Below are positions 32,564-42,695 of a DNA stretch of 64,000 nucleotides, in pieces. The notes below the pieces were generated by a model. It had not been told where the DNA came from, searched no databases, and was given only the letters and a program-made list of their open reading frames with translations. This DNA is from Bacteroidetes bacterium 2013_40CM_41_45 (GTDB taxonomy: Bacteria; Bacteroidota; Bacteroidia; AKYH767-A; 2013-40CM-41-45). Made by a program: the position numbers and the translations under genes. How positions within the stretch are numbered: the stretch's first letter is position 1; every line of letters starts with the position of its first letter. Location: NCBI GenBank assembly GCA_002215675.1, contig NGFH01000002.1:595887-659886 (forward strand), given 5' to 3'.

Positions 32564-33605
32564 AAATAATTTTTGCTGAATAATTTTCTTTGCCCGTTAA
32601 TCTGCCGATGGGTTTTGTAACGGAATCAATTCCATTTTGCTTTAACGTCTTTAAAAAATCATCAACGCCATCGGGCGCAACGGCAGCCAGCAACCCCCCG
32701 TTGGTTTGCGGGTCGCAAAGCGGAATGAACCATGAACCTTCTTCGGCCTCGACTTTTTTTTCATAGGCGTTCCAGTTCCTGAAAAGATTATCAGGGAAAC
32801 TCATCTGCGTGATATATTTTTTAGCTGCTTCTGCGATGGGGACATCCGGATAATTAATAATTGCAGAGAGATTACTTCCATCAGCCATTTCTATAAGGTG
32901 GCCCAGTAATCCAAACCCGGTAACGTCAGTGAGCGCCGATACTGATTTCAGCTCACCGAATTTTTCTCCGATGTCATTGAGAGAAATCATCATTTTAATT
33001 GCTGCGTTGTAATCATCTTCACTGATAATTTTTCTTTTAATAGCGGTACTCAGAATTCCGGAGCCCAACGGCTTGGTCAGAAAAAGTAAATCGCCCTCGC
33101 GTGCCGAATTATTCGCCTTAAGATTTTCCTTTTTCACAAGGCCATTTACACTGAGCCCGAAGAATGGTTCAACCGAATCAATACTATGTCCTCCCGCAAG
33201 CGGAATGTTTGCTTTTGCACAGATGTATTCCGCGCCTTTCATAACTTCAGAAGCAAGCTCTGCAGGAAGTTTTTCTACGGGCCATCCGAGTATTGCAGTT
33301 GCCAGTATTGGCGCTCCTCCCATGGCGTACACATCGCTGAGCGCGTTTGCCGAGGCAATCCTTCCGAAATCAAAAGCATCGTCAACAACAGGTGTAAAAA
33401 AATCTACCGTGCTTATTAAAGCATTTCCGTTTCCTAAATCATACACAGCGGCATCATCACGGCTTTCATTTCCTATCAGCAACTTGCTGAATTTTTTCTT
33501 TTCACTTTTACTCAATATCTGTTCCAGCACCGAAGGTGCAATCTTACATCCGCACCCGGAGCCGTGACTGAATTCTGTGAGACGTATTTCTTTTACTTCT
33601 ATCAT
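32556..33605 (-). CDS. selD: Selenide, water dikinase (selenophosphate synthase)
   Basis: SelD makes selenophosphate from selenide and ATP. The 349-residue protein has the N-terminal catalytic loop HGSGCGCK with C18 and K21 (the E. coli C17/K20 pair); it uses Cys, not Sec. GNESRDDAAVY, STVDFFTPVVDD, ALSDVYAMGG and FGLLGHLIEMADGS complete the signature. Its partner mnmH is immediately upstream (5-base gap) on the same strand, so selenophosphate is likely used for selenouridine in tRNA. No selA or selB is seen here. Confidence 0.95.
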   Translation of the reverse strand: MIEVKEIRLTEFSHGSGCGCKIAPSVLEQILSKSEKKKFSKLLIGNESRDDAAVYDLGNGNALISTVDFFTPVVDDAFDFGRIASANALSDVYAMGGAPILATAILGWPVEKLPAELASEVMKGAEYICAKANIPLAGGHSIDSVEPFFGLSVNGLVKKENLKANNSAREGDLLFLTKPLGSGILSTAIKRKIISEDDYNAAIKMMISLNDIGEKFGELKSVSALTDVTGFGLLGHLIEMADGSNLSAIINYPDVPIAEAAKKYITQMSFPDNLFRNWNAYEKKVEAEEGSWFIPLCDPQTNGGLLAAVAPDGVDDFLKTLKQNGIDSVTKPIGRLTGKENYSAKIIFS

Positions 33606-33610
33606 TAATT

Positions 33611-34675
33611 TCAGTTTCTGATTTCGATAATATTCTCTTTTACTGAATTGTGTATCGATAAAATTTTCTTTACAGTAAAATCAATATCTTCAGCTATAAA
33701 CTCAACTTTGGAAATTTGTTCAGGATTGCGTTGAGACAAACCATATTCATAGGTCTTATCATAATATTCAAGCATCTGTTTTATCCACTCGCGGATTTTA
33801 TTTTCTTCAAGAAGCTGAATGGCTTCTTTCATTCTTGCGCCGCCGAGTGAGCGTTCAAGTTTAACGGTATTCGCTTTCAGTTCATCCACTGCGAATTTTC
33901 CGTATTCGTCATCAATGCGGTTGATTCTTTCCTCATACGATAAAACAATCTCAACGAGTGGAGCTGCAAGCATATGGTCGAACAAGATGTCGGGAATTTT
34001 CAGCGAGCCAACTTTGCGGCTTTCATTTTCAACCCAGAGAATATTTTCCGGGTTGGTTTTACCAAACTCGAAAGCGATAAGGTTTTCATAATGCTCCTGG
34101 CGCGGTTGCGGCTCCATGCCGATGGCTCCAAAAGCAGAGCCGCGGTGATTCGCCAATGCTTCCAAATCCAGAACCTGCTCACCGGATTTTTTCAGTTCGT
34201 TCAGTAAAAATGTTTTCCCGCTTCCGGTTTTTCCGCCCAGCACTATAAGTTTTCTTTCAGCCTCAATCTGCTGCAATGCCCAGCGCCGGTAGCTTTTATA
34301 GCCGCCTTTAAGAAGTATGGTTTTGATGCCTGCTGTTTCCAAAAGCCATGACATAATGCTGCTGCGCATTCCTCCTCTCCAGCAATACAATAAAACAGTT
34401 TGTTGTTCTGAGGATAAATAATCTTTTACCGTTTTAATAAAGGTGTGAAATTTTTCACCCGTCAATTCAAATCCTTTTTCAACAGCTTGATTTCTTCCGT
34501 GCACTTTGTAAGTGATACCTACTTCTTTTCTCGCTTCGTTATCGAGCAAAGGCAGGTTAACGGCACCGGGAATTCTTCCCTGGAAAAATTCTGATTCACT
34601 GCGTACATCCAGCAGCAAATGATTTCCGCTGAAAACATTTTGCATGTAATCTTCTACAAGTAATCCCGGGGGCAT
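33611..34675 (-). CDS. mnmH: tRNA 2-selenouridine synthase
   Basis: MnmH (SelU/YbbB) replaces sulfur by selenium in 2-thiouridine-34 of certain tRNAs through a geranylated intermediate. It has an N-terminal rhodanese domain with HLLLDVRSESEFFQGRIPGA and the catalytic Cys in LLYCWRGGMRS, followed by a P-loop GGKTGSGKTFLL and HRGSAFGAIG. I start at ATG 34675; an upstream TTG at 34753 would add 26 residues and shrink the gap to the peptidase gene to 4 bases. It lies 5 bases before selD, forming the selenouridine pair. Confidence 0.93.
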   Translation of the reverse strand: MPPGLLVEDYMQNVFSGNHLLLDVRSESEFFQGRIPGAVNLPLLDNEARKEVGITYKVHGRNQAVEKGFELTGEKFHTFIKTVKDYLSSEQQTVLLYCWRGGMRSSIMSWLLETAGIKTILLKGGYKSYRRWALQQIEAERKLIVLGGKTGSGKTFLLNELKKSGEQVLDLEALANHRGSAFGAIGMEPQPRQEHYENLIAFEFGKTNPENILWVENESRKVGSLKIPDILFDHMLAAPLVEIVLSYEERINRIDDEYGKFAVDELKANTVKLERSLGGARMKEAIQLLEENKIREWIKQMLEYYDKTYEYGLSQRNPEQISKVEFIAEDIDFTVKKILSIHNSVKENIIEIRN

Positions 34676-34757
34676 AACAGTGCTATTGAAAGTATAACGG
34701 TCGTTAGCTAAAAACTCTGACCGCTGATGTGCCGGATTGATTTTTTCCGGCAAGTTT

Positions 34758-35684
34758 TTATTTATAAATTTTTACTACCGGTTCTTCCCCTTCAGCATGC
34801 CAGCTGCGGTACATGCCGCTACAATTGAAAACCAACTCCATATTTGCATTCGCATCCACAGCAATTAATCCCCCTTCACCGCCGACGTCTTTCATTTTTT
34901 TCATGATAGCAAATTCACACGCCTCTTTCAGACTCATTCCTTTGTATTCCATTAGGCATGAAACATCATATGCTGTTACCAGCCGGATAAAATACTCTCC
35001 GTGGCCGGTGCATGACACAGCGCAAGTTTGGTTATTGGCATATGTTCCCGAACCTATAATAGGAGTATCGCCAATTCTTCCAAACCGTTTGTTGGTCATG
35101 CCGCCAGTAGAAGTAGCGGCAGCGACATTCCCTTCTTTGTCAACAGCAACAGCGCCTACCGTGCCAAGTTCCACATCAACATTATGGTCCATGTGTTGAG
35201 CTTCGGAATCTTTTACTTTCTGCCATTGGTCATATCTAAACTGGCTGTAGAAATATTTGTCGTCCTCAAAATGCAGACGGTGCTCGCGTGCAAAATCCTC
35301 TGCGCCTTTGCCTCCCACGAAAACCTGCTCTTTGCTTTGCATAATGGTGCGGGCAAGAATAATCGGGTTGCGAACATTTCGTACTCCCGTCACAGCGCCC
35401 GCCATCAATGTTTTTCCATCCATGATAGACGCATCCATTTCGTTTTTTCCCTCATGCGTAAACACAGAGCCGCGTCCGGCATTAAAGTGAATATCATTTT
35501 CAAGTGAACGCACGGCAGCTTCCACAGCCAGCAGTGCGCTGCCACCCGTTTCGAGAATAGAAAAGCCGCTGTCCACGGCCTCGCTCAGCCCATCCTTATA
35601 TTTTTTTTCAAGTTCGGGCGTCATTAACTTGCGCGAAATAGTTCCGGCTCCTCCGTGAACTGCTATGGCAAATTTTTTATTCAT
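34758..35684 (-). CDS. iaaA: Isoaspartyl peptidase / L-asparaginase (Ntn hydrolase)
   Basis: A 308-residue Ntn-type asparaginase precursor. It begins FAIAVHGGAGTI and has NAGRGSVFTHEG. The autocleavage site is LGTVGAVAVDKEGNVAAATS, where the Thr becomes the N-terminal nucleophile. TNKRFGRIGDTPIIGSGTYA and TGHGEYFIR form the substrate pocket. It splits isoaspartyl dipeptides from damaged proteins or asparagine. No signal peptide is seen from ATG 35684. A TTG at 35729 is open but less likely. Same strand as the AddB-like gene (32 bases upstream) and mnmH. Confidence 0.93.
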   Translation of the reverse strand: MNKKFAIAVHGGAGTISRKLMTPELEKKYKDGLSEAVDSGFSILETGGSALLAVEAAVRSLENDIHFNAGRGSVFTHEGKNEMDASIMDGKTLMAGAVTGVRNVRNPIILARTIMQSKEQVFVGGKGAEDFAREHRLHFEDDKYFYSQFRYDQWQKVKDSEAQHMDHNVDVELGTVGAVAVDKEGNVAAATSTGGMTNKRFGRIGDTPIIGSGTYANNQTCAVSCTGHGEYFIRLVTAYDVSCLMEYKGMSLKEACEFAIMKKMKDVGGEGGLIAVDANANMELVFNCSGMYRSWHAEGEEPVVKIYK

Positions 35685-35716
35685 TCCGGTCAGGGTTTTA
35701 TCATGTGTAAAAAGAG

Positions 35717-38566
35717 TTATCGCATGCAAATATCAGCAAACTCACAATACCTGCAACGTTCTTTGTCTTCTGTTTGTGTGAAGGGTGTTTTTTCGTCTGT
35801 TATTTCATTAATTAACCCCGTAAGGCGCGATTTAAACTCTTCAATTTTTTCATGACTTACCGGAGTGCTGTCGCTGTTCAGGTACCGGATTCCTTCAGAC
35901 ATATCCCTAAGAATATAAATTCCGGCCGAGGCGGTTGAATGAGAATTGAAAGAAGAAAATAATAATTCATAAAACATGAGCTGGAATAATTCTTTTTTAT
36001 CGGTGGAGGAAAATAATTCCTCAACGTTTTTGTACGTCACTGAATTCACTCTTCCCGATTTGTAATCGGTGATGCGAACCGAACCGTGTACTTTTTCGGC
36101 ACGGTCTATGATTCCGTAAAGAGATACCGATTTATTATTCCCGACAGAAAACGGAGCATAAGATTTTCTCTCTAGAAACAAAAGCTCAAGAGGCGCTTCT
36201 TTTTCATCTGCTTTAAGCAACTTATAAATTAATTCTTCTGCTGTTTTTTTAAGCAAAAGATTTTTCCCAAATAACAATGATGCTTTTTGCGGAATCATTT
36301 TTGTGAATACAGCTGAAACAGTACCGGGAACTTTTTTTCGCAGCTGTTCTATAGTTTTTTTGTCGAGAATTTTTATTTCCCCGTAAAGCTCCCGCATGCA
36401 TTCATGCAGCAGCGTTCCGAATGTTCTCTCATCAATTTCGTCAACCATATCTTCGGCAGCTTTCAGGTGCGCCACATATCGGAAATAAAATTGCGCCGGG
36501 CAATTAATATACGATTGAAGTTTTGAAGAAGAAAAGCTGACGGATGCATTCTGCCTGCCTGCGGGGATAAAATATTTCTGAATCTCTTCCATCGTACCCG
36601 CATCTTTTTCAATAATGATGGGCTTCACGTCCGGAATCCTGATGGGCGCTGTCATCAGCTCTTCACTGATGTTTGCAGTTTCTTTCATCTCATGAGTCAG
36701 TTGCAGGATGAACCGGCTCTTTTCACCTGTGGCGAGTTTTTTAACCTCGGTATCGTACAGCAAAAAAATATTTTTTGCTCTTTGAAGAAGCCGGTAAAAG
36801 TGGTAGGATGAAATAGTATCTTTTTCGGTGAACACAGGCAACCCGAATGATTTGCGAAGAGCATACGCAATAAAACTGCTATGACGCGATGAGTAAGGCA
36901 GCGTTCCTTCATTAACATTAAGGATAATTACATTTTCAAAATCAAGAGCGCGCGTTTCAAGGAAACCCATTACCTGCAACCCGCTTAACGGTTCTCCGCT
37001 GAACGGAACTGAGGCCGAACGAATGATTTCCATCATAAGATTTGCAGCTGTATGCCATTCCATTTCGGGAATGTTGGCCAGGATATTTTTTTCAAGGCGG
37101 ATGCATTGCGAATAAAACAACGCCATGCTTTCTGTGTCCACCTCAGAATATCCGCCCGCAAAAAGCGGTGATGGCTTATTCATCTCTGCATTCGATATCA
37201 GTGTTTCCAACAATATGCGCACTGATGAGAATAAATCTCTTGATGAATTTATTTCAGGAAAAAGAATTTTTCGGTATGCAGGAGCGTTTTCCGTTAATAA
37301 AACGTGCCGGGGCACAAATACGTATTGCTCTTTCTCAATTTTTCTATGCAGGTATTCGCTGTCAGTCTTTTCGAGAGTCGTCACATACGGATGCGTGAGA
37401 ATATCTTTGACGTATTTGTGATAAAAAAGAAGAGTGCCGTTTTCACCTGCCTTGCGATGTCTTTGAACAGCGAACCAGGATTCGAGCAGGGAGTTAAGCG
37501 ATGTCTGGGAAAGCGGATAGCCCATGGTTATATTAATCCTGTCCGCCTCCGGAGGCAACGAATGAATCACCGGCAGCAGCATGCGCTCATCGGGGAGAAT
37601 AATTGCAATTTCTTCCGGGGCTGAATTCTTTTTCAAAAGATTTTTTACAATGACTCCGGCTGCTTTGGCCTGGCCAACCTGCAAAGGCACGCCTGTAATC
37701 TTTATATTTTTTTTACTGCCATTTGTGCCGGTCGCAAAATGATTTTTATTCCAGTTGAAATTATTTTTTCCGATGAGAGAGCTGTTGCGCAGGAAATGGC
37801 CTGCTTCATGATTTTTATTATCATAATAATATGGGTCGGAATCCCAGTACAGGGATGCACCGTATTTTTTCCTCAGATGACCGATAATTTTTTCTTCCGA
37901 AGCAGACAAGGCATAAAACCCTGCAAATACAAAATGCCTGCCTGCAAATTTTTTAAGCAAAGGTTCCGATTCAATGGTTTCTGCAATGGCGCGGTATACT
38001 ATTCCTTCATAAGCAAGGTTTTTACCGGTAAGCAGGTTTCTGAATTCAGAGTAAATGGGGAAAAGCTTATTCCAGAATTTAGAGAATTCGTTTTTGATTT
38101 TCCCTTCCGTTCCTGTAAAAAATAGTTCAGCGAATTTCCTAAGACGCTCTGTTTCTTCCTCGGGCAACCCGAATTTCTCATCAATGTCTTTCAAATCTTT
38201 TAACGTAGAGAATAGTTTTTCAGCATTACAGAGCCATCGGTCTGTCTCATCAAAATCGCTCAGTAACATTCCTCCCCAGGGATAAAAATTGTCGAAACTC
38301 TCCCCGGGAAAATGTTTTTTGTAAACAAGGTATAGCAACGTAATAAGCTCGGTTCTATCTGGAACGGTGAACGGAGAGAGCGACAGAATAAAATCATTAA
38401 CAGCAAAAATATCAGGCGAAAGGGCAGGGGAGGAGAGGCGTGCATTCAATTCTTTCCTGAAAAATAAACACGCCCTGCGCGTGGGCAATACTACAACTAC
38501 ATTATGAAGCTCATCCTTATGATTTGATAAGACTTCGGCTGCGACTTTACCAAGAAAAGATTCCAT
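35717..38566 (-). CDS. AddB-like PD-(D/E)XK nuclease/helicase subunit
   Basis: A 949-residue protein resembling the B subunit of AddAB double-strand-break resection complexes. The N-terminal part is a degenerate helicase (NVVVVLPTRRACLFFRKEL, EIAIILPDERMLL) without a clear Walker A. LPYSSRHSSFIAYALRKSFG is the region conserved in these proteins. The C-terminal nuclease domain has CPAQFYFRYV, GTLLHECMRELYG and the active-site IDRAEKVHGSVRITDYKSG. It ends in CRYCEFADIC, which with the earlier Cys should bind a 4Fe-4S cluster. The AddA-like partner (42696-45887) is on the same strand but separated by an opposite gene. First gene of the reverse group down to selD. Confidence 0.85.
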   Translation of the reverse strand: MESFLGKVAAEVLSNHKDELHNVVVVLPTRRACLFFRKELNARLSSPALSPDIFAVNDFILSLSPFTVPDRTELITLLYLVYKKHFPGESFDNFYPWGGMLLSDFDETDRWLCNAEKLFSTLKDLKDIDEKFGLPEEETERLRKFAELFFTGTEGKIKNEFSKFWNKLFPIYSEFRNLLTGKNLAYEGIVYRAIAETIESEPLLKKFAGRHFVFAGFYALSASEEKIIGHLRKKYGASLYWDSDPYYYDNKNHEAGHFLRNSSLIGKNNFNWNKNHFATGTNGSKKNIKITGVPLQVGQAKAAGVIVKNLLKKNSAPEEIAIILPDERMLLPVIHSLPPEADRINITMGYPLSQTSLNSLLESWFAVQRHRKAGENGTLLFYHKYVKDILTHPYVTTLEKTDSEYLHRKIEKEQYVFVPRHVLLTENAPAYRKILFPEINSSRDLFSSVRILLETLISNAEMNKPSPLFAGGYSEVDTESMALFYSQCIRLEKNILANIPEMEWHTAANLMMEIIRSASVPFSGEPLSGLQVMGFLETRALDFENVIILNVNEGTLPYSSRHSSFIAYALRKSFGLPVFTEKDTISSYHFYRLLQRAKNIFLLYDTEVKKLATGEKSRFILQLTHEMKETANISEELMTAPIRIPDVKPIIIEKDAGTMEEIQKYFIPAGRQNASVSFSSSKLQSYINCPAQFYFRYVAHLKAAEDMVDEIDERTFGTLLHECMRELYGEIKILDKKTIEQLRKKVPGTVSAVFTKMIPQKASLLFGKNLLLKKTAEELIYKLLKADEKEAPLELLFLERKSYAPFSVGNNKSVSLYGIIDRAEKVHGSVRITDYKSGRVNSVTYKNVEELFSSTDKKELFQLMFYELLFSSFNSHSTASAGIYILRDMSEGIRYLNSDSTPVSHEKIEEFKSRLTGLINEITDEKTPFTQTEDKERCRYCEFADICMR

Positions 38567-38651
38567 TTTTATACTGTGAAAAGAATGTTTTGCAAGATTA
38601 AAAAAAGGCTGAAAATATTTCCGGTTTTTTTATTACCTTGCGTTCCAATCC

Positions 38652-38669
38652 GTCACAGATATCTGTGAC
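38652..38669. promoter_or_regulatory. 18-bp perfect palindrome upstream of a T9SS type B gene
   Basis: GTCACAGATATCTGTGAC is fully self-complementary and lies 14 bases before the ATG at 38684, in the 117-base gap between two divergent genes. A TTACCTTGCG stretch just upstream resembles a -7 element. It could be an operator for a dimeric regulator or a leader hairpin. Its half-site order (TCACA-N6-TGTGA) is the reverse of the CRP/FNR-type order. Confidence 0.45.
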
Positions 38670-38683
38670 CTCACAGTGCAAAG

Positions 38684-41600
38684 ATGAAAACATTTTCATC
38701 TGAATTACTCTTTTCAGCAATGTTGTTGACTTTTTCGTGCTTCAGCATTAGCCCTGCCCGTGCTGAGCATGGAAATAATTCAAGCCTTTCTTTTACTGAA
38801 AATAAAGGGCAATGGGAAAGCACCATTTTGTTCCGTACCGATTTTAGAGGAGGAAGGTTGTTCCTGGAAAAAAATAATTTCACCTATGTCTTCTATCACC
38901 CGGAGGATTTTGAATACCTGCATCCGCATAATGGAAAGGTAACTTCTCAAATGCGTCTTCACGCAGTGAAAGTGGAAATGGAGAACAGCATGAATTCTGT
39001 TTCTGTTGCCGGAAGAGAAGAAGAATCGTATCATAAAAACTTTTTCATTGGCAATGACCCGTCAAAATGGGCAAGCGATGTCAGGGGTTTCAGCGAGGTT
39101 TTATATGAAAATATTTACCGGAAAATTGACTTGAAGGTTTACAGCAAAGCAAACGAATTGAAGTATGATTACATTGTTGCGCCGGGGGGTGATGCTTCGC
39201 TTATCAAGCTGAAATATTCCGGTGCGGATAACATGTTTGTGAAATATGGACTGCTTTACATGCAGTTATCTGTCGGGACTATTGTGGAGATGCGTCCCTT
39301 CTCATATCAGCAAATCAACAATGAAACGGTTTCTGTTGACTGCGAATATATTTTGAATGGAAACGAAGTAAGTTTCAAAGTAAGTAAGTACAATAAAAAT
39401 TTCCCACTCATCATTGACCCCACATTAGTGTTTTCAAGTTTCACCGGCTCGTTTGCGGCAAACTGGGGTTTCACCGCCACGTATGATAATGCAGGTGATT
39501 TGTATTCAGGTGGAAATGTGCAGGGCGCCGGTTACCCGGTAACGGTTGGCGCTTACCAGGTAACTTATGGGGGAGGAAATGCAAGCGGAAACGGATGGCA
39601 GAGTGATATGGCCATTGCAAAATTTAACCCGACCGGCACCGCATTTTTGTATGCTACGTATCTCGGCGGTTTCAGCAACGAACAGCCGCACAGTTTAATC
39701 GTTGACAATAATAACAACCTGGTAATTTATGGTGTAACATGGTCTTCAAATTATCCTGTTACTGCCGGTGCGTATGATGTAACGTTTAATGGTTTAGCCG
39801 ATATCGTAGTTTCAAAACTAAACACCACGGGTAATATTCTGCTTGCATCTACATTCATTGGTTCATCGGGAGATGACGGAATAAATATTGACCCGGGATT
39901 CTTTACTTTCTCTTCGTTGAAATATAATTATGCCGATGAAGCCCGGGGAGAAATCATTGTTGACGCAAATAACAATTATATCATCGCTTCCTGTACCCGC
40001 TCGAATACTTTTCCGACTACAGCAGGTTCTTTCCAGCCCGCATTCGGAGGGGGTGGCCAGGATGGTGTTGTATTTAAATTCAACTCAACCCTGACGGCAC
40101 TGGCATGGAGCACTTTTCTCGGCGGAAGCAGTGATGATGCTGCATATTCAGTTCAGCAAGACGGCAATGGTGACCTATATGTTGCAGGGGGAACCAACAG
40201 CGCTAATTTTCCTTCTACAGCAGGAACGCTTCATCCTTCATTCCAGGGCGGATTGGCAGACGGGTTTATCACACACCTTACCGCAAACGGTTCAGCCGTT
40301 CTTCAATCAACATACACCGGCACTTCTTCGTATGACCAGAATTATTTTGTTCAGCTCGATAACAGCGGAAATGTTTATGTCTGCGGACAAACACAGGGTA
40401 ATTACCCGGTTACGGCAGGAGTGTATTTCAATGCAGGTGGAAAACAATACATTCATAAACTTAATTCTACATTAAGCACTTCTATCTATTCTACCATTTT
40501 CGGAACGAACTCTGCATATCCCAATCTTGCGCTCACCGCTTTTCTCGTTGACACATGCGAGAATGTTTATGTATCGGGATGGGCGCGGTGTGCGGGATTA
40601 AGTAATCCGAATCCGACAACCACGTTTGGAATGCCGGTGACCGCTAACGCTTTTCAGCCCGTAACGGCAGATGGCTGCGATTTTTATTTTATCGTGTTTA
40701 AAAAAGACGCTGTTCAGTTGTTATACGCAACGCATTTTGGCGGAGGGCTCAGCGATGAGCATGTGGACGGAGGCACCAGCCGCTTTGATAAAGGCGGAAC
40801 AATTTATCAATCTGTTTGTGCAGGATGTTTTGGCAATTCCGATTTTCCCACTACGGCCAACGTAGTTTCCAATACAAACAATTCTAACTTTCAGTGCAAC
40901 AATGCAGTTGTAAAACTCAGCTTTGATTTTATTCATATCGTCTCAAGCTTTTCTCCTACACCACTTTCAGGGTGTGCACCGTTCACAACTACTTTTGTAA
41001 ATAATAGCAATAATGCGTACGGCTACATCTGGGATTTTGGTGATGGCTCACCGCAGGATACCACCACTTCGCCAACACATACTTTTATCAATCCGGGAAC
41101 TTATAATGTTATGCTGGTTGCCATTAATAATGTTGCATGCAATGTCTCGGATACTTCGTTTGTTACCGTTACTGTAACACCTCCGCCGCCGATAAATCCG
41201 GTCATTCAATATAATTCTTCAGGCGGATGCGATACGCTTCAGGTGAATTTTACGGCACAATTTTCTGCCGGAAATGTTTTCAGTTGGGATTTCGGTGATG
41301 CAACTTCGGCAACCGGAATTAATGTGTCCCATACGTACACCGCTCCGGGCACGTACATTGTAACTTTAATCATTAACGATACCATATGTATTAATGCAGA
41401 CACGACAACAATTACTATTATCGTAAACCCTGCACCTCCGCTTAATGTTGCCATTCAATCTAACGAAGTCAATGTCTGCGATACAGTGAATGCTACGTTA
41501 CAAACCAATTCAAATTCTTCGTTCACCTATAATTGGGATTTGGGTGATGGAAATTTTTCTTCATTAAACCCTGTTCAACATAGCTACTTCGTTCCCGGTT

Positions 41601-42694
41601 CATATACTGTGATTGTTACCGTCACGGATACAGTTTGCAACACTACCGGAACCGATACTGTAACAGTCATCGTTCCTCCGCCTGCTGCCATAAGCTCGTC
41701 CATTAATTTTTCTTCAACGCAATATTGCGATTCGCTGATTGCATCGCTGCAAGCGGTCGCAAATTTCGGAAGTGTTTACTCGTGGGATTTTGGTGATGGA
41801 AATTTTGGTAACGGAAGCAATGTATCTCATACGTATACTGTGCCGGGAACTTACACCATTATGCTTGTGGTTATTGACCCGGTTTGCTTGCGATACGACA
41901 CTTCATACCAGTCTCTGACTTTTTTGCCCGTTATAGTTTCCGGCATTACTACAGACAGCATCATAAACAGTTGCCCGCCAATGACCGTGACATTGAATGG
42001 CACTTCTAATTTTGCAAGCAGCTCTTTTTTATGGACGATTGACAACAACTATGTTTCAAATAATCCATCATTCACGTACACTTTCAATAACGGAGGCACG
42101 TACAATATCATGCTTATTGTGAATAGTGCATCTTCATGCAACCTGTCAGACACTGCTACGTTCTCTGTTACTGTTCTCAGCAAACCGGTGGCAGCATTTA
42201 TTTACGAGAGTAAACCTATTTACTTTGCTGATGACGGCATTAAGTTTTATGACCAGAGCGTTGGCGCTTCGCAATGGAGCTGGAATTTTGGTGACGGAGC
42301 TTTTTCTACCATGCAGCATCCCGTTCATGGCTATCAGTTTGCAGGCGTTTATCCGGTTTGTCTTGCCGTTAATAACGTAAACAACTGTCCGGATGAAGTG
42401 TGCCACGAGGTTCCCATTACCGAAACTATTTATGTGCCCAATGTTTTCACTCCCAACCACGATAATAAAAATGAAGTGTTCAGAGTTTTGTACAGCGGAA
42501 TTTTTGATGTGGAAGTGAAAATCTACGACCGCTGGGGCGAGCTTATTTGCTCATGGCAGGGACTTGACGGATACTGGGACGGAACTTTCAAAGGTGTTCC
42601 TGTTAAGGAAGATGTTTATGTTTACTACATTGTAGCAAAGGGCTACTGGGAGCCGGAGATTGTTAAAGTTGGAAGAGTAACGGTGCTCAAGTGA
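38684..42694 (+). CDS. T9SS type B protein with beta-propeller (SBBP) and PKD domains
   Basis: A 1336-residue exported protein. A signal peptide (LLFSAMLLTFSCFSISPARA) is followed by an N-terminal domain starting FTENKGQWES, common in Bacteroidota surface proteins (residues about 25-260). Then come SBBP repeats (about 260-750, GNILLASTFIGSSGDD, VFKFNSTLTALAWSTFLGGS). Five PKD domains follow (about 750-1215, IWDFGDGSPQDTT, YSWDFGDGNFGNGS). The C-terminal type B sorting/CHU_C domain (about 1248-1336) has VPNVFTPNHDNKNEVF and YDRWGELICSWQG. It is probably surface-attached via the T9SS and may act in adhesion or gliding. It is inserted between the AddB- and AddA-like genes, and only one base separates its stop from the convergent AddA-like gene. 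Confidence 0.9.
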   Translation: MKTFSSELLFSAMLLTFSCFSISPARAEHGNNSSLSFTENKGQWESTILFRTDFRGGRLFLEKNNFTYVFYHPEDFEYLHPHNGKVTSQMRLHAVKVEMENSMNSVSVAGREEESYHKNFFIGNDPSKWASDVRGFSEVLYENIYRKIDLKVYSKANELKYDYIVAPGGDASLIKLKYSGADNMFVKYGLLYMQLSVGTIVEMRPFSYQQINNETVSVDCEYILNGNEVSFKVSKYNKNFPLIIDPTLVFSSFTGSFAANWGFTATYDNAGDLYSGGNVQGAGYPVTVGAYQVTYGGGNASGNGWQSDMAIAKFNPTGTAFLYATYLGGFSNEQPHSLIVDNNNNLVIYGVTWSSNYPVTAGAYDVTFNGLADIVVSKLNTTGNILLASTFIGSSGDDGINIDPGFFTFSSLKYNYADEARGEIIVDANNNYIIASCTRSNTFPTTAGSFQPAFGGGGQDGVVFKFNSTLTALAWSTFLGGSSDDAAYSVQQDGNGDLYVAGGTNSANFPSTAGTLHPSFQGGLADGFITHLTANGSAVLQSTYTGTSSYDQNYFVQLDNSGNVYVCGQTQGNYPVTAGVYFNAGGKQYIHKLNSTLSTSIYSTIFGTNSAYPNLALTAFLVDTCENVYVSGWARCAGLSNPNPTTTFGMPVTANAFQPVTADGCDFYFIVFKKDAVQLLYATHFGGGLSDEHVDGGTSRFDKGGTIYQSVCAGCFGNSDFPTTANVVSNTNNSNFQCNNAVVKLSFDFIHIVSSFSPTPLSGCAPFTTTFVNNSNNAYGYIWDFGDGSPQDTTTSPTHTFINPGTYNVMLVAINNVACNVSDTSFVTVTVTPPPPINPVIQYNSSGGCDTLQVNFTAQFSAGNVFSWDFGDATSATGINVSHTYTAPGTYIVTLIINDTICINADTTTITIIVNPAPPLNVAIQSNEVNVCDTVNATLQTNSNSSFTYNWDLGDGNFSSLNPVQHSYFVPGSYTVIVTVTDTVCNTTGTDTVTVIVPPPAAISSSINFSSTQYCDSLIASLQAVANFGSVYSWDFGDGNFGNGSNVSHTYTVPGTYTIMLVVIDPVCLRYDTSYQSLTFLPVIVSGITTDSIINSCPPMTVTLNGTSNFASSSFLWTIDNNYVSNNPSFTYTFNNGGTYNIMLIVNSASSCNLSDTATFSVTVLSKPVAAFIYESKPIYFADDGIKFYDQSVGASQWSWNFGDGAFSTMQHPVHGYQFAGVYPVCLAVNNVNNCPDEVCHEVPITETIYVPNVFTPNHDNKNEVFRVLYSGIFDVEVKIYDRWGELICSWQGLDGYWDGTFKGVPVKEDVYVYYIVAKGYWEPEIVKVGRVTVLK

Positions 42695-42695
42695 T

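Noticed and set aside
32556-33605. SelD as a selenoprotein
   Set aside because: The catalytic position is encoded as Cys (GCGCK) with no in-frame TGA.
38652-38669. Palindrome as a CRP/FNR site
   Set aside because: The half-sites are in the order TCACA-N6-TGTGA, the reverse of TGTGA-N6-TCACA, so the standard consensus does not apply.
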